The notes beneath the pieces were generated by a model that saw only the letters and a list, made by a program, of their open reading frames with translations, ran no database searches and was not told the DNA's origin. Both the position numbers and the translations under genes were made by a program. From assembly GCF_035582795.1 (NCBI RefSeq), contig NC_134365.1:72149635-72213634 (forward strand): 64,000 nucleotides of DNA, written 5' to 3'. The number at the start of each line of letters is the position of its first letter. Within the stretch, counting starts at the first letter, position 1. Below, in pieces: positions 50,902-61,920 of the stretch. The stretch comes from Mycteria americana. Lineage: Eukaryota; Chordata; Aves; Ciconiiformes; Ciconiidae.

Positions 50902-51164
50902 TAAATAAATAAATACTATTGATATTACCACAACATCTGTAAGCCCAAGTGAAAGGATGAAGCATTTTGCTATGCGTGATACAAAAACCTGGTGAGACAT
51001 AGTCCTGGCTTGGAAGGGCTTAGAATTTAAACAAACAGAGCAGACCAGGTGGGAAAGAGGAGACAGAAAAAGAGGCAGAGAGATGTAAACTGTCTTGCCT
51101 AAAGTCACAAACAAAATCACTGGCTGAAAATAGATTCTCATTCACTGAACTACATTGCCTCCCC
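50902..51164 (-). mobile_element. nearly full-length MIR-type SINE, antisense
   Basis: Read on +, it runs through the antisense landmarks in the right order: an (AAAT)n-like start ('ataaataaataaata', the 3' tail), 'tgtaagcccaagtg', 'gggcttagaatttaaacaaacagagcagacc', 'aggcagagagatgtaaactgtcttgcctaaagtcac', and 'attctcattcactgaactacattgcctcc' (family: gacttgcccaaggtcac ... actagaccatgctgcctcc). At about 260 bp it is close to full length. It is ancient and inactive. The minus-strand frames of 108 and 126 codons at 50815-51400 lie over it and are therefore not treated as genes. Confidence 0.75.
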
Positions 51165-53518
51165 CAGAGGTGCTTGCGTAAAGAAACACTGACTCTTTTC
51201 CTGCAGTGCATGTGGATATTCAGATCTGACTCAAACAAAAATTGGTAGTGGAAGTGTGTGCTCAGCCCTCTCTGTAAAAGGCTGAGCTGACTTTCAGGCT
51301 TCAGGGAACTGCAACGGTTATCAAAGCTAGCATCTCTTCGGCCATTAGTAACAGAAAGACCAACATGAGAACCAAAGTAACAAATGTGTTTCTCTCGCAC
51401 CTACTGTTTTGGAAAGTGATTTCTGTACCTGTTAATCTATGCTAGCTGATAGGGGAAAGTTATTTGCAGTTCCACTTGATTGGTATTTCATCAGACATAT
51501 AATTTGATATGCTTTAGGGTCTGATTTAGTTTCCTTCTAGGTCTGTGCCCCAAGGCTGAGATGACTAGTTCTCGTATCCATTTCCAGCTGTTATCCTGAT
51601 TTTTAAAGCGAGAAATGGTGAAAGTATTTTCCTCTTTTCTTGTCATGGTTTCTTCATGTTAGCTGGGGGATTTTCAAAATGAGGTTCTTTTTCTAGACTC
51701 ATTACCTGATTATTACTGAATTGATCAGTCTTAAATATTTTTGTTATATATATCTGTCCTGGAAAAGCACACCTTGTCAGGTGTGCTCTCCACTTGAAGA
51801 TACAGAGCTGTGAAGTTTTTAGAGGACATATGAGAAAGGTTCTCTGTAGAGGATTTATCTCTGTAAGAAATAAAGCTCTATATGCAGTTTCAACAAGATC
51901 AGTTCCCCACCATCAAAATAGAAGAGAGCATCTTGGCTGCTCTTTGGTAAGTGCTAATTAAGAAAGGATTCTGCTCCCTCAGACAGATCAGTGCTGAGCT
52001 ACTCCAACGACATTGATTGTGCATTTGTAATCAAGACTCAAAGGCTACCATAGGATTAGGTACAAAATCAAAAAGTGTTATTGAAAAAGAAAATCTGCTG
52101 AATCTAGCAACTATAAAGTATTCTAATCTACAACATATAAATTTAACAAAGATTTAAATGACAACAGAATAAGACAGAAATCAGGGGAACTTTAAGAGCT
52201 CCAAAGACGTGCATATGTCCATATTTAGACCATATACGTGTTTTCATAAGCTCATATGCTGGATATGTAAGCCATTATGACAAGTTACAATTTCTGATTT
52301 TGTGAATTTAATCTACCAATAATCTACACATTTGAATACCATTCTTAATCATAATATTTTATCTACAGAGATTAATATTAAGAGGTCGTAATTTGCCAAC
52401 TATTTTTCTTCATGCTATCGGCAGCTAAATAGAAAACACTGTATTTGATGTTCCAACTTTTTCTTTTTCAATTCAGATTCAGCCTTTCACTAGTACTGAT
52501 TTCTGTATAGGAAAATATACATGTACCTTCATGTTATTTTGAAACTCTGCTAGTCCTCCATTATGTCCAATTATATCATAGTGACTACAAAAATTACCTA
52601 ATGTTGAGGGAGAATGCAAAATGGAGACAGATTTAAATTTCTCATGTCTGCAAAACCTTGTCTTGGCAAATTGATTCATTTTAAGATCTGTCCAGCCAAC
52701 AGCTTGTCTGTTTTATTTTTTTTTTTCTCTAGTTGCTTAATATTTTGTGTTCAAATTCTGCAAATGAATATATTCATGGTTAGGTTTAATCAGTGGGATT
52801 CCCTTCATTCTTAGCTTTAAACACATGTAAGGATTTCCTGGAAGAAGGCTTTTAATTGTCTTTTAATTGCATTTTCAAGAGTATTACCTCCTCCTTTATG
52901 TTTCTCATAAGGATTGCAAGGAACCGTTATTTACTACTTTCTCCATATTCTGAAATTTTCACTTAGGATGTGTATAAAAAACCATGTCTTACACTCCTTT
53001 TTCCAGCATTGACCTCTTATATACTCTCAGGTGCTGCTATTTCTATTAAATTCAAGAAAAATAATAGTTGCTAAACAAACCTTGTCATCCCCATACTGTA
53101 AATATACAAATGGACATTTTCTATAATAATATCTCTTTTTACAGTCTCAAACTGGAAGCTTAAATAATTATAAGTGCAAGATTCCATCAATAATATTCAT
53201 GGAAAGAATTTAGTTCATATACCCTTTTAAATAAGTATAGATCTATCTGTCTGAAATGATGTGCCACACATATACAAGTTGTCAAAAATGCAGCACCATG
53301 CCCACAGAAATGAGGTCACTGATTATGACTGAATTGAAAATGTCCTTTATGGGGTAATTTCTGTGCTCACTAACATCATACATCACGTTTTGCATACACT
53401 TGCATGATTTGACCCGAGGGTAGAATTTTCCTCCAAATTTCCTTTCTTACAACACTTGCAGTATTTGTGCCCACAGCCACCTCAGACAAGCTACAGACTG
53501 GACCTCTTGACTTGTAGA
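51165..53518. other. AT-rich non-coding stretch
   Basis: Spacer. T-runs lie near 52713-52726. No recognised gene, repeat or RNA. A donor-like TTG|GTAAGT at 51946-51955 lacks a matching exon. Confidence 0.5.
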
Positions 53519-53600
53519 AGTTAGAGATGGAAAAGATCTATTATGTCCTTTACTCCGTTCCTCTGCTCATGTGAAATTGTTCTGTGCAATCTTTTTGAGA
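53519..53600 (-). mobile_element. possible ancient CR1-like fragment, antisense
   Basis: 'gttagagatggaaaagatctattatgtcctttactccgttcctctgctcatg' resembles the antisense 3' end of old amniote CR1 families ('agatggaaaagacctattaggtcatctagtccatccccctgcc'). It is degraded and the limits are guesses. It is shortly followed by a CR1 fragment in the opposite orientation. Confidence 0.4.
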
Positions 53601-53621
53601 AGATACTGCAAAGTATAATCC

Positions 53622-53692
53622 TGCCTAAGCAGGGGGATGGACAGATGACCTAACAGGTCCTTCCCATCTAAAATATCTCTCATGTTAGGACT
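53622..53692 (+). mobile_element. CR1 LINE 3' end fragment, sense
   Basis: 'taatcctgcctaagcagggggatggacagatgacctaacaggtccttcccatctaaaatatctctcatg' follows the CR1 3' UTR ('cctgcctcgagcagggggttggactagatgacctccagaggtcccttccaacctct...attctatg'). The terminal repeats are decayed. It is an old, short, 5'-truncated copy. Confidence 0.6.
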
Positions 53693-55277
53693 AACTTCAC
53701 TGTCCTTGTTATCTCCCACTTACAAAATTCAGGGACCAGACATCTTCATGGGAACTGCTCATGACATAGGCTTTTACTGCTGCAGTTGTCGCTCTCTCTT
53801 TCAAGCTTCCTCCCCACTGTAAGCTGTCATGCATGAATTTCTTTTTTCCACAATATGCTGAAGTTTCTATCTGTTGTAGGTGCACGGTGAAGTGTGACTT
53901 GTATTGCTGGGGTGATATATTTTGCTAGTTATAGCCATTTCTGTTTGGTAAAGACTTCCTTTTTGCTTCTGCTATCACATACTGTAAGAGCTGTAGCAAA
54001 GCAATGCATGATAACTTTCATCCTGAAACATACAGATAACATCAATGAAAGGATGTTAAGTCATCTACATAATTAAATAGCAATTGGCCTTAGCCATTAC
54101 TCATTATAGTGTAGCTTTTTGTCATTCTGTTTGATGCTAAAGGATGTTCAGCTGCTTGTAATTGATAGAGAGGTTTAATCTGCAGTGGTTTCACTGTAAT
54201 GAGCCAAGCATGAAACTATTTTTTATTTTAAAAAGGCTAAAAGACCCTTGTTTGGGTGTAGGCATGGGGACAATGCTTGGGGTTCCTCAAATTCCCCAGG
54301 TATAGAAATAAGTTTTTCTTCTATATTAGTTGATTTTCATAAAGTGTTAGTTGAGGAAAGATTGCTTTTGCTTCAGATGTAAAAATGCAGACCTATTCAC
54401 AAGAATTGAATCACACTGAAGCTATCAGAATAATGTGTTTCTAATTGGGGACTCAGAATAGCAGAGGGGTAGGAAGAAGCACTGAGCGTTTTGCCAGAAA
54501 TGAATCAAGAAAGAGTTTTCCTTACTTCTAATGATCCTAAAATCTCTAATGAGGCTTCTAAAATTTGTAAAACAAAATGGATGCATTTGAATAGCAATAA
54601 ATGGATTATATCGTGCAATTGGTTTTTGTGAAATTCTATGCAATATTCATAGATATTGGCTTTGAGGGGAAGTCAACAAGAGAGCTTTGAAGATGGCACT
54701 TTATTTTTTTATTTATTTTATAATAGTATCTCTAACATATTCATGACCATGGCTGGAAATAGTGTCATAATTCACATTACCTTAGCTAAGTCAGCAGAAG
54801 AAGAAATGTCCAGCTAACTGTACTGAAGGGTTCTGATCCATTGCCTTTGAATAAATGTTTGCAGTGGTTTAATATACTACCCAACTGTTTGTCACAGCTC
54901 TGTTACTGACAGTTTTTGCCTCCATCACAAAAGCAGCAGAATTAGGTGATATTTACTTACAACTCAGACATTCCACTTCACCATCCAGAGTGTAAATGTG
55001 AATTCACCTTTATCTGTGGTTTAATCTAATACTCTGAGTTGCTGTAGCTGAGGCATAGGCAAATCTTTTGTTTTGCCAGCTCCAGAACTGTGGCAGAGGA
55101 GTGGATATGACAGCTGGGGCATAACTATAGCAGCAAGAGTTAGTCAATGAGCCCTAAACCAGATGAAAGACAGGAGAACTTTTAGTCCAATGTTAATGAT
55201 CATCAGCTATCCAGCAGGCAGAATGTCAATAAAAAAACTAAAGGTACTCCTTTTTCTCCTTTCCAAATTAACCCTGT
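53693..55277. other. AT-rich non-coding stretch
   Basis: Spacer without recognised genes or repeats. A T/A-rich low-complexity piece lies at 54701-54726. Confidence 0.5.
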
Positions 55278-55334
55278 ACCAATGGTGAAGAATTCCTCTT
55301 CACCATTGGTGAAGAATTCCTCACCAATGGTGAA
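55278..55334. repeat. nested palindromes: three alternating copies of a 14-bp unit
   Basis: ACCAATGGTGAAGA (55278-55291) pairs perfectly with TCTTCACCATTGGT (55297-55310) around a 5-bp spacer. TTCACCATTGGTGA (55299-55312) pairs perfectly with TCACCAATGGTGAA (55321-55334) around an 8-bp spacer. The middle copy is shared, so two alternative hairpins compete. The string GGTGAAGAATTCCTC is also repeated directly about 24 bp apart. Each copy contains CCAAT or its complement. Confidence 0.95.
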
Positions 55335-55409
55335 GAGAAATATGTCAAGACATTGGGAGACTCCAAAAGTATAAGAAATACGAGAAGGAGAGCAAAACAT
55401 GAGAGAAAA

Positions 55410-55427
55410 ACAACAACAACAACAACC
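55410..55427. repeat. short (CAA)n tract in A-rich sequence
   Basis: 'aacaacaacaacaacaac' in A/C-rich DNA that continues to about 55475. The hydrophobic minus-strand frames here come from this composition. Confidence 0.85.
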
Positions 55428-55547
55428 CAAACTACAAAATAAACCAAAGAAAAAAACCACACACAAAAACCCCCAGGCAGCTTGTTCCTGAGCAATGAGA
55501 TTGATCAGGAAAACATCCCATAGAAACTGTCATGAAACATTTAGCTA

Positions 55548-55735
55548 AAATCATAGACTTTTTTAGTTGGAAGAGAACTCTGGAGACCATCTAGTCTAAC
55601 GCACTGCTCAAAGCACGTGTTGTCAGATCAAGTTGCTGAGGGTTATATCTAGTAGAATCTTGAACACCTCCAAGAACAGAGGTGACACAACATCTCTGGC
55701 AACCTGCTCTGGTCTTTGACTGCCCTTATTGCTAT
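55548..55735 (-). mobile_element. CR1 LINE 3' end, antisense, degraded
   Basis: Starts 'aatcatagacttttttagttggaagagaactctggagaccatctagtctaac' and runs through 'aatcttgaacacctccaagaacagaggtgacacaacatctctggcaacctgctctggt'. These match the reverse complement of CR1 (agaatcatagaatggttggaagggacctctggagatcatctagtccaac ... ggcaacctgttccagt). It has many substitutions and small gaps, so it is an old insertion. Confidence 0.88.
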
Positions 55736-57367
55736 GTAGTTCTGAAGATAATGGAGAGAGAGGAGAAAAACAAGAAAGTGAGACTAGAAATTCTATGTAA
55801 GACCCATACTTTTCTCCTTATAAAGATATGACATGGGGGAAATCATAACCTTTGTGCCTTTGAAAAAACTGTTTGTGTCAGCAGAATTTGACTGAAATAT
55901 AGAGGATGCATTATTAAGCATAGGTGTTGTGTTTGATGGCTGAGAAGTGAGCTGCCTAGTGCAAAAGACAAGGGAGAAATGTACTTTTGTGATTAACATG
56001 GTTATTTTGTTTTCTGCATCAAATCAATATGATTCTGCCTTGCTTGTGGTAGTTAAAAGTTTTGAACTACTCACCAAGAGATGATGACAGACTTTTCATA
56101 TTGAAGAGAATTTGCTATAGAAAGAGAGTTTTTTAAAAGTTCTAGGACTGTATAGACCTTCACATGGCTGTAAAAGTAAGAAATGAATGTATAGATCCAG
56201 GGAAAAATACAGCAAGGTCTACTATTTTTTAGGTCTTTTTTTTTTTTTTTTCTTAGAGAAAAGATCAAACCAGCAATGCATTCATATTAAAAGGGAAAGA
56301 ACAACACTGCTTCTTCATCAACACAAAGGGGAAAACATTATTGTTGTTTTAGACATTACCTAAAGGAGTGCTTTAATCTGATTTTCAGGTAGCACTTTGA
56401 TCCTAAGATAATCACAATCACAAAAAAGGCAACACAATCATTGTCAAATATACCTTTTTTCTTTTTGATGTAACCGTGTAATTAGAAGTGACTGAGTTTC
56501 CATTCCCTGAGAAAATTCTGATATTTCAAAGTTTGATTTGATTTCATATCAGGATGTAATATTTACATTTTAATTTTTTGTCAAAAGAAGTATTTCAACT
56601 TTCTCCAAAAATTAGTTTTGCACGTCTCTATTATGCTACCAAATGATAAAAGGATATATTTGAAACAAAATATTTCAGTAATACCCAACATACATTTTTA
56701 ATTAAATTGATATGTTCCAAAGAAATATGTTGATATTATAAAATCACCATTAAGGAATGTACCCCAATGAGTTCTAATAATAAATTGAATTTTTATTAAT
56801 AATAAAGGTAATCCCTGATCCTAAAAATCATGCAAATCTCTGCTCCTAATCAGTAAGTAGTTTTAGCATGGGATTCTGTCGAGTCACTGGGAACTGTAGC
56901 CAGCTTCTAGCTTTCCTGCATAGTCTTTCTTTTGCTTTGCAAGATTTTCTTTTTTTTTAATATGCACTTCCTTTTCTATGAATCAATAACATAAGTAAAT
57001 ATAATATGCTGGCATGTAAATGAATTATGCACCTCAGTTTTAGCAATTAATATGGTATAGGTATAAGCTTTTACTTTGCAAACAATGATTCATCACTGGT
57101 ACTCTACTTAGGGAGTACTCCACTTAGGGCTGGGTGACCATGCATCATGATTTTCCAGTAACTTCTAATCTGTGACTTAAAAAATTAAATTAAAACAACT
57201 TGTAATACTTTTCAGTATTCCTTCAGAATTTCCATCAGCCATTCTATGCTCATCTGAGAAAAAGAACCAAAGTGGTGTCCCCTTTACCACGGTGTTCTGT
57301 TCTTTACAGTGAGAAAGCTTTTAACTCCTGTTTAAGGCAAAATGAAAGAGAATTTTGGGATCATAGC
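55736..57367. other. AT-rich non-coding stretch
   Basis: Spacer with a T-run at 56236-56251. No recognised gene or repeat. Confidence 0.55.
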
Positions 57368-57432
57368 AGATTGATATGACATATTAGATGGCCAAGTCCA
57401 TGCTCCTGCCAGTTCAAGATAGTCCTAGTAAT
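57368..57432 (-). mobile_element. possible ancient CR1-like fragment, antisense
   Basis: 'agattgatatgacatattagatggccaagtccatgctcctgccagttcaagatagtcc' fits the same old antisense CR1 pattern as the fragment at 53519 ('ggaaaagacctattagatcatctagtccatccccctgccagtgcaagattgttcc'). The piece is short and diverged. Confidence 0.4.
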
Positions 57433-60400
57433 CAGGTATTAAACTGTTATTATAAATGACCTTAGGAGATAACTTAGCCTGTAAAATTTCTTTTAGAAGG
57501 TCATGAAGAGCTTCTGGGGATTTAGTGAATCCAGGGACCTCACAAATCCCCTGCATTCTACTTTTTTTTACCTCTCATAACTATCCTCTTGCACAAAGCT
57601 CTGTCTGTTGAGTTGGACCTCCATATAGCAATTCTGGTCAACAGCAATGCTTAATCACTGTAGTCCTTAAAAGGTGCAGAACATGAACATACATCCATGT
57701 GACTAAAACCTCACAACTAAGTAGATAGGCCTGCCTGTTGCTCCTAACAGTGGAAGTGGAGGGGAGAGGGGAATAATACAAGCAATGGAAATAAATAGAC
57801 GTGCCGATTCGTACAGTCTATAAGGCAAGGTCTCTGAGGATCACATATCAGTTATGCTTTGGAAGACATACCTGAATGATGTGGTAAGCATTGCAGTGGC
57901 ATGGAGTTTCTCCAGCAAACTGCATTACTTCAACTGGCAGGAGGAAAATTAAAGGTAGGTATTTTACTTGATTTTGAAGTTGTTCTTTGGAAAAAAAAAG
58001 CACACATCAAGGCTCTTTCTGCAGCTTTACTACCTTTCATACAGATCTTCATACTATAAAGGGAAATAAGGCACAAGTTGGCAATTCATAAAAATAACCA
58101 GTCTGAAAAAGAAATTGAAAGAAAAGAAATTGTGACTAAAGATCTGGAGACTGCAACTTGCCTGCAGTTTACAGGAGGGACAAGTCTCTAGGTTTTAAGC
58201 AAAGTGAGATGTAGTTCACATTACAGTCCCAGAGTTACCTCCTTTTTTTTTTTTTTATTTTACATGTAACTCCTTTTTCTAGAAAGCACTAATGTGATTA
58301 TTTCTTAAAATATTTTTACCTGTAACTCCTTATTTTAAAAAAATGCACGAAAGATGTGAAAGTGAGATGTAAGAGAAGTGTCAAAGAGAGATTGCTCTAA
58401 TAAGACATTCACGGGTGATTTGATTTCCCCTACTATTGCAGTAAGTCAGTAGACAAAAACATATTTTAGAGTCTCCTAAAATTTTAGAACTATTCACGAG
58501 GAGTATTGATGACATTGCTACTGTAGTTAGGTATGTCCTTTAATTTTTCAGTGAAGAAAAACTGTTGTTACTGTTTCCACTAGAATACTAAAGAAGACAT
58601 GTATGTTAACAGAAGGAATTGGATTTAAGTACCATCCAACAGAACATTAATATTGTTAGTCAAGCAGCTACAACTGTAAGTGGGTGGTGATTTTTCCAAA
58701 CTGAAGCTCCAGTTCTTAATGCTTCTGCACTATTAGGTCCCTGCAGCTGGGATCTGCTTTTAGACCCAAATAATCTCAAAACTCTTTCACTCTTTAAACT
58801 GTCATATATGTAAGGTATGCAACAACCTAAGCCAAATACTATTTTTCATGTATACTCTTCAACCATTGTTTCTATTTTTTTATCAAATAATTGATGGGAT
58901 GAGTAGTATTTTGCTGTGACTAGCTTCTGCAGCTTTGTTCTATAAATTATTTGGCAAATAACAGAAACATTCATCAAATAATGTAATCTGCAGTATTGTA
59001 TTCTTTTGGTGTTTGACTGCCTTAGATAAAAACATATCAGTAAAATGGAAGCTATGAAAATATAGTGATAAGACTACAGCAGCTGCCCCAGAAGGTTTCA
59101 CAAACCAGAGTGGAAATAAAAAAAACACTGCTCATTGCTTATGTTCTCTTCCTTCTTACTTTCTTATTTATTTTTGTACCATAGGCATTAATTAATTGCT
59201 TAATTGGAACAGTAAAGAAATTGTGTTGTTGGGCACATGACACCAGTGATTCAGAAGGTGTACAACTGGCTACTGAAAATTGAAAGTCAAAAGACAAGAA
59301 AAGAAGGATTTAATGAAGTGTTTTTCAGCTGTTCAGTGAGTCAAAGAGGTGTGTTAATTATTAACATATACTTTCAAGATGTGTTTATATACTTGGGGTA
59401 AAAACGTAGTCTATATAATGCCATCATGTGCTATAAGGAAAAAAAAATGGCGGATGTCTAAAGTGGCTGTACCTTTACTGAGGTGGTCAAAACTCTGAAT
59501 ATACATAGATGTTGTTTTCTCACACATGGTGTAGGCTGTACCATGATCTTTGGAATAACACAAATGAGCTCAGAGGAATCACACTGAGAGTTCATGGTAA
59601 CAATTGCAGAGATATGATGAGTTTGGAAGGGTGCTCAGTAACGTGCAGAGAGGCATTACGGGTAAATTTGACAGTGGACAGCCTAGCAGGGTACCTGTTT
59701 CCATGGTTGTGATGTGGTCAAATCAGATTGCCTACATCAGGCTGAAAAAGTTGTGCATGTCCTTACCTGTGCAGAACAGGAGCTACGAACACAGCCGATG
59801 TGCACCAGGGAACATTGCTCTTTCCCATGAAAAGGAGATGACAGAAAGAGCTCTAGAAATTTTTAGCTTTAGAGTCTTGATTCAAACACCATTTCAAGTC
59901 TTTCTGTTGATTTCAAGATAGCTTTGGTCTTGTTACAGGGGAAAAAAGAGATTGAATTATCAAGGCAGCTGGGGGTGATCTTGTTTAGAGTGCCTTTGTA
60001 AAAAGCTGGTGGCAGACAACAGCTGATGGCATAAAGACATACTTCATCAAATTATATGTCCACTTCTGGTATTAAAAACTAATGCATTTGTGACATGCAA
60101 TTGGTCCTAAAGCAGGCAAAAGTACTTCACAGCATGTCCTCTGAGAGCTGTCATAAATAGAAATCAGAAGAAATTCTTTAAGGCTTGACAGCAAATGATG
60201 TTTTAATTTAGTGGACATACAAAACTCTCTTTGACATCTAAATGGATGTGTGCCATTAGAAATCTCTCCCCCTTCCCTCAAATATTTGTGACAAAAGAAG
60301 ACATGTACACAAACCTAATTGTTTATTTTAATTTAAAAAGCAAAATTTGCATAGTACAGAAAAGGTTGCCTTCAGAAGGACTGAGCCCACATTCCAAAGA

Positions 60401-61005
60401 TGGAGACGTTAGCAAATTGAGAAAAATTTTATCTCAAAGTGGAAATAGGACTCTTTAAAACTAGATCCCTATTCTACAGTAACCTCAGCACAGACTGGAG
60501 TACACTGGCATCCATAACACAAAGAATAAATTTTATGATCCCAATCCTTTACCTCAGGATTGGCCTAGTGACTGTAATTACAATGAAGCAGAAGGTCAAA
60601 CTCTTGGAAAGGAAATCTTATTGCTTTTGCAGCTGCTACCTGTGTCAAAATGTTTCTGTTGAATCCCCTAAAAACCTAACTACCAAGTTATTTGCACTTC
60701 TAAACCCAGAGCTATTAAACATGAGGGACAAGACAAAACTAAAATGTTATAAAGCATCCTTCAGATTTAGTAGTTGCATTTGGGATGCCTTCTGACCCTA
60801 AACCTAGAAAGTTACACTGAAATGAGCAGAGACAGTTTACTATTGAAAGGTGCTGACCTTTCAGCAAGGTTACCGGTTCATTTATATGCTTCCTGAACTA
60901 CTCATCACCTTCATTTATGATTAATAAACTCCAGTCATCCTGTTTGCACTGGATCATAGGTTCTTTGTCAACTTTTGTTTTTCGTATCCTTTGGTATAAA
61001 TGCAG
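57433..61005. other. AT-rich non-coding stretch
   Basis: Spacer. It contains two diverged copies of a 'TTTTACATGTAACTCCTT' string at 58258-58277 and 58313-58336, with a T-run before the first. The frames at 59509-59921 and 60439-60795 (118 codons) show no family resemblance. A donor-like AAG|GTAGGT lies at 57952-57960. Confidence 0.5.
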
Positions 61006-61079
61006 AGTGCAAGGTTTGTGGAAATATCTTGGACTTTGCTGTGAAAGATGTTGTAGCTACATATGCAAAAATTAATCAG
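61006..61079 (+). other. candidate 74-nt coding-type exon
   Basis: Preceded by a pyrimidine-rich acceptor ('cttttgtttttcgtatcctttggtataaatgcag') and followed by a CAG|GTAGGA donor. Entered with one base carried from an upstream exon, the frame is open throughout and encodes CKVCGNILDFAVKDVVATYA followed by KINQ. No family is recognised; the CxxC at the start is suggestive but unpaired. An open run of 24 codons is common by chance, so the splice signals carry most of the weight. Confidence 0.22.
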
Positions 61080-61246
61080 GTAGGACTCTCCAACCATGAT
61101 CATAGCATTCGAAAATTTATGATGAACTCTGCATGCAGTGTCTAGATTATAATAGTGCTGACTGAAGTTTTGGTATTTTTGTAGTTGGGTATGCTTATTC
61201 TCGTGGTTTGGTTTTTTTTTTTTGATTAATTTTATTTTTCTTATAG

Positions 61247-61920
61247 ACTGCTCTGGTCTGCTATGCAGCTATCATTAAAACAAGCACAATTTCCATGGAG
61301 GAGAGCAGAATTCAGGGAACAGTGCACAGTTCTGCCACTTCCTCAGGGACTGGAATTGAGTGCAAAAAAGTGTTCCTTCATAAACTTGTTGCTCAAGGCT
61401 CTAAGCTTCTTTGGCAGATTCATGCATGTCTAAGAAGGGAGAGGCACAGTTCCTATCTGTCATCTTTTCTCCTGGAGGGCCTGTACATTTTGGAAGGACA
61501 GGACACCTTAACACAAAACACAGTGATGTTTTTCTTAGTCTCTTGACAAAATCTGGCCTGAATTATGTCTGCAGAGTGGACAGAGGACTCCAAGTCTTCC
61601 TGAAGCCTATTTATCTTCCTACAAAGATATACTGTTATCTGTGTATGAATAATGTCTTGAAAAGCTACAAAAAGGCTAAAAGAAATTTTGATTTTGCAGA
61701 AAAGGTAGACAGAACTGTCTTTTATATTAACTGTTTTAGAGATAGCTTTTAATTAATAGATAATAGAACTACAGTCCAAAAAATCCTCCAGCAAGTTTAA
61801 TAACTTACAATGTTCTTATGTATGTTATTTCTGTGGGACGGGCAAAGACCTCCAGAGCTCTTCAGGTTCAGTCCCCTTCCTTGACACTTGCCAATTCATA
61901 TATTCCATTTCATAAATAAA
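61247..61920 (+). other. candidate terminal exon with poly(A) signal
   Basis: Follows a strong acceptor ('gattaattttatttttcttatag'), 167 bp after the donor at 61080. One frame is open from the first base for about 100 codons and stops at 61547-61549. The next frame is also open, 61411-61752. An AATAAA at 61915-61920 with T/GT-rich sequence after it could end the transcript. The translation resembles nothing I know and has no clear domain or membrane segment. A long non-coding RNA or chance are both plausible. Confidence 0.22.

Noticed and set aside
50815..51400. Minus-strand frames of 108 and 126 codons, one with a membrane-like segment
   Set aside because: They lie across an antisense MIR-type SINE and share no feature with known proteins; the hydrophobic stretch comes from an AT-rich repeat tail.
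55203..55495. Two minus-strand frames rich in F, V and C
   Set aside because: They cover the nested palindromes and the A/C-rich tract; the repeated FFTIGEE-type peptide only mirrors the DNA repeats.
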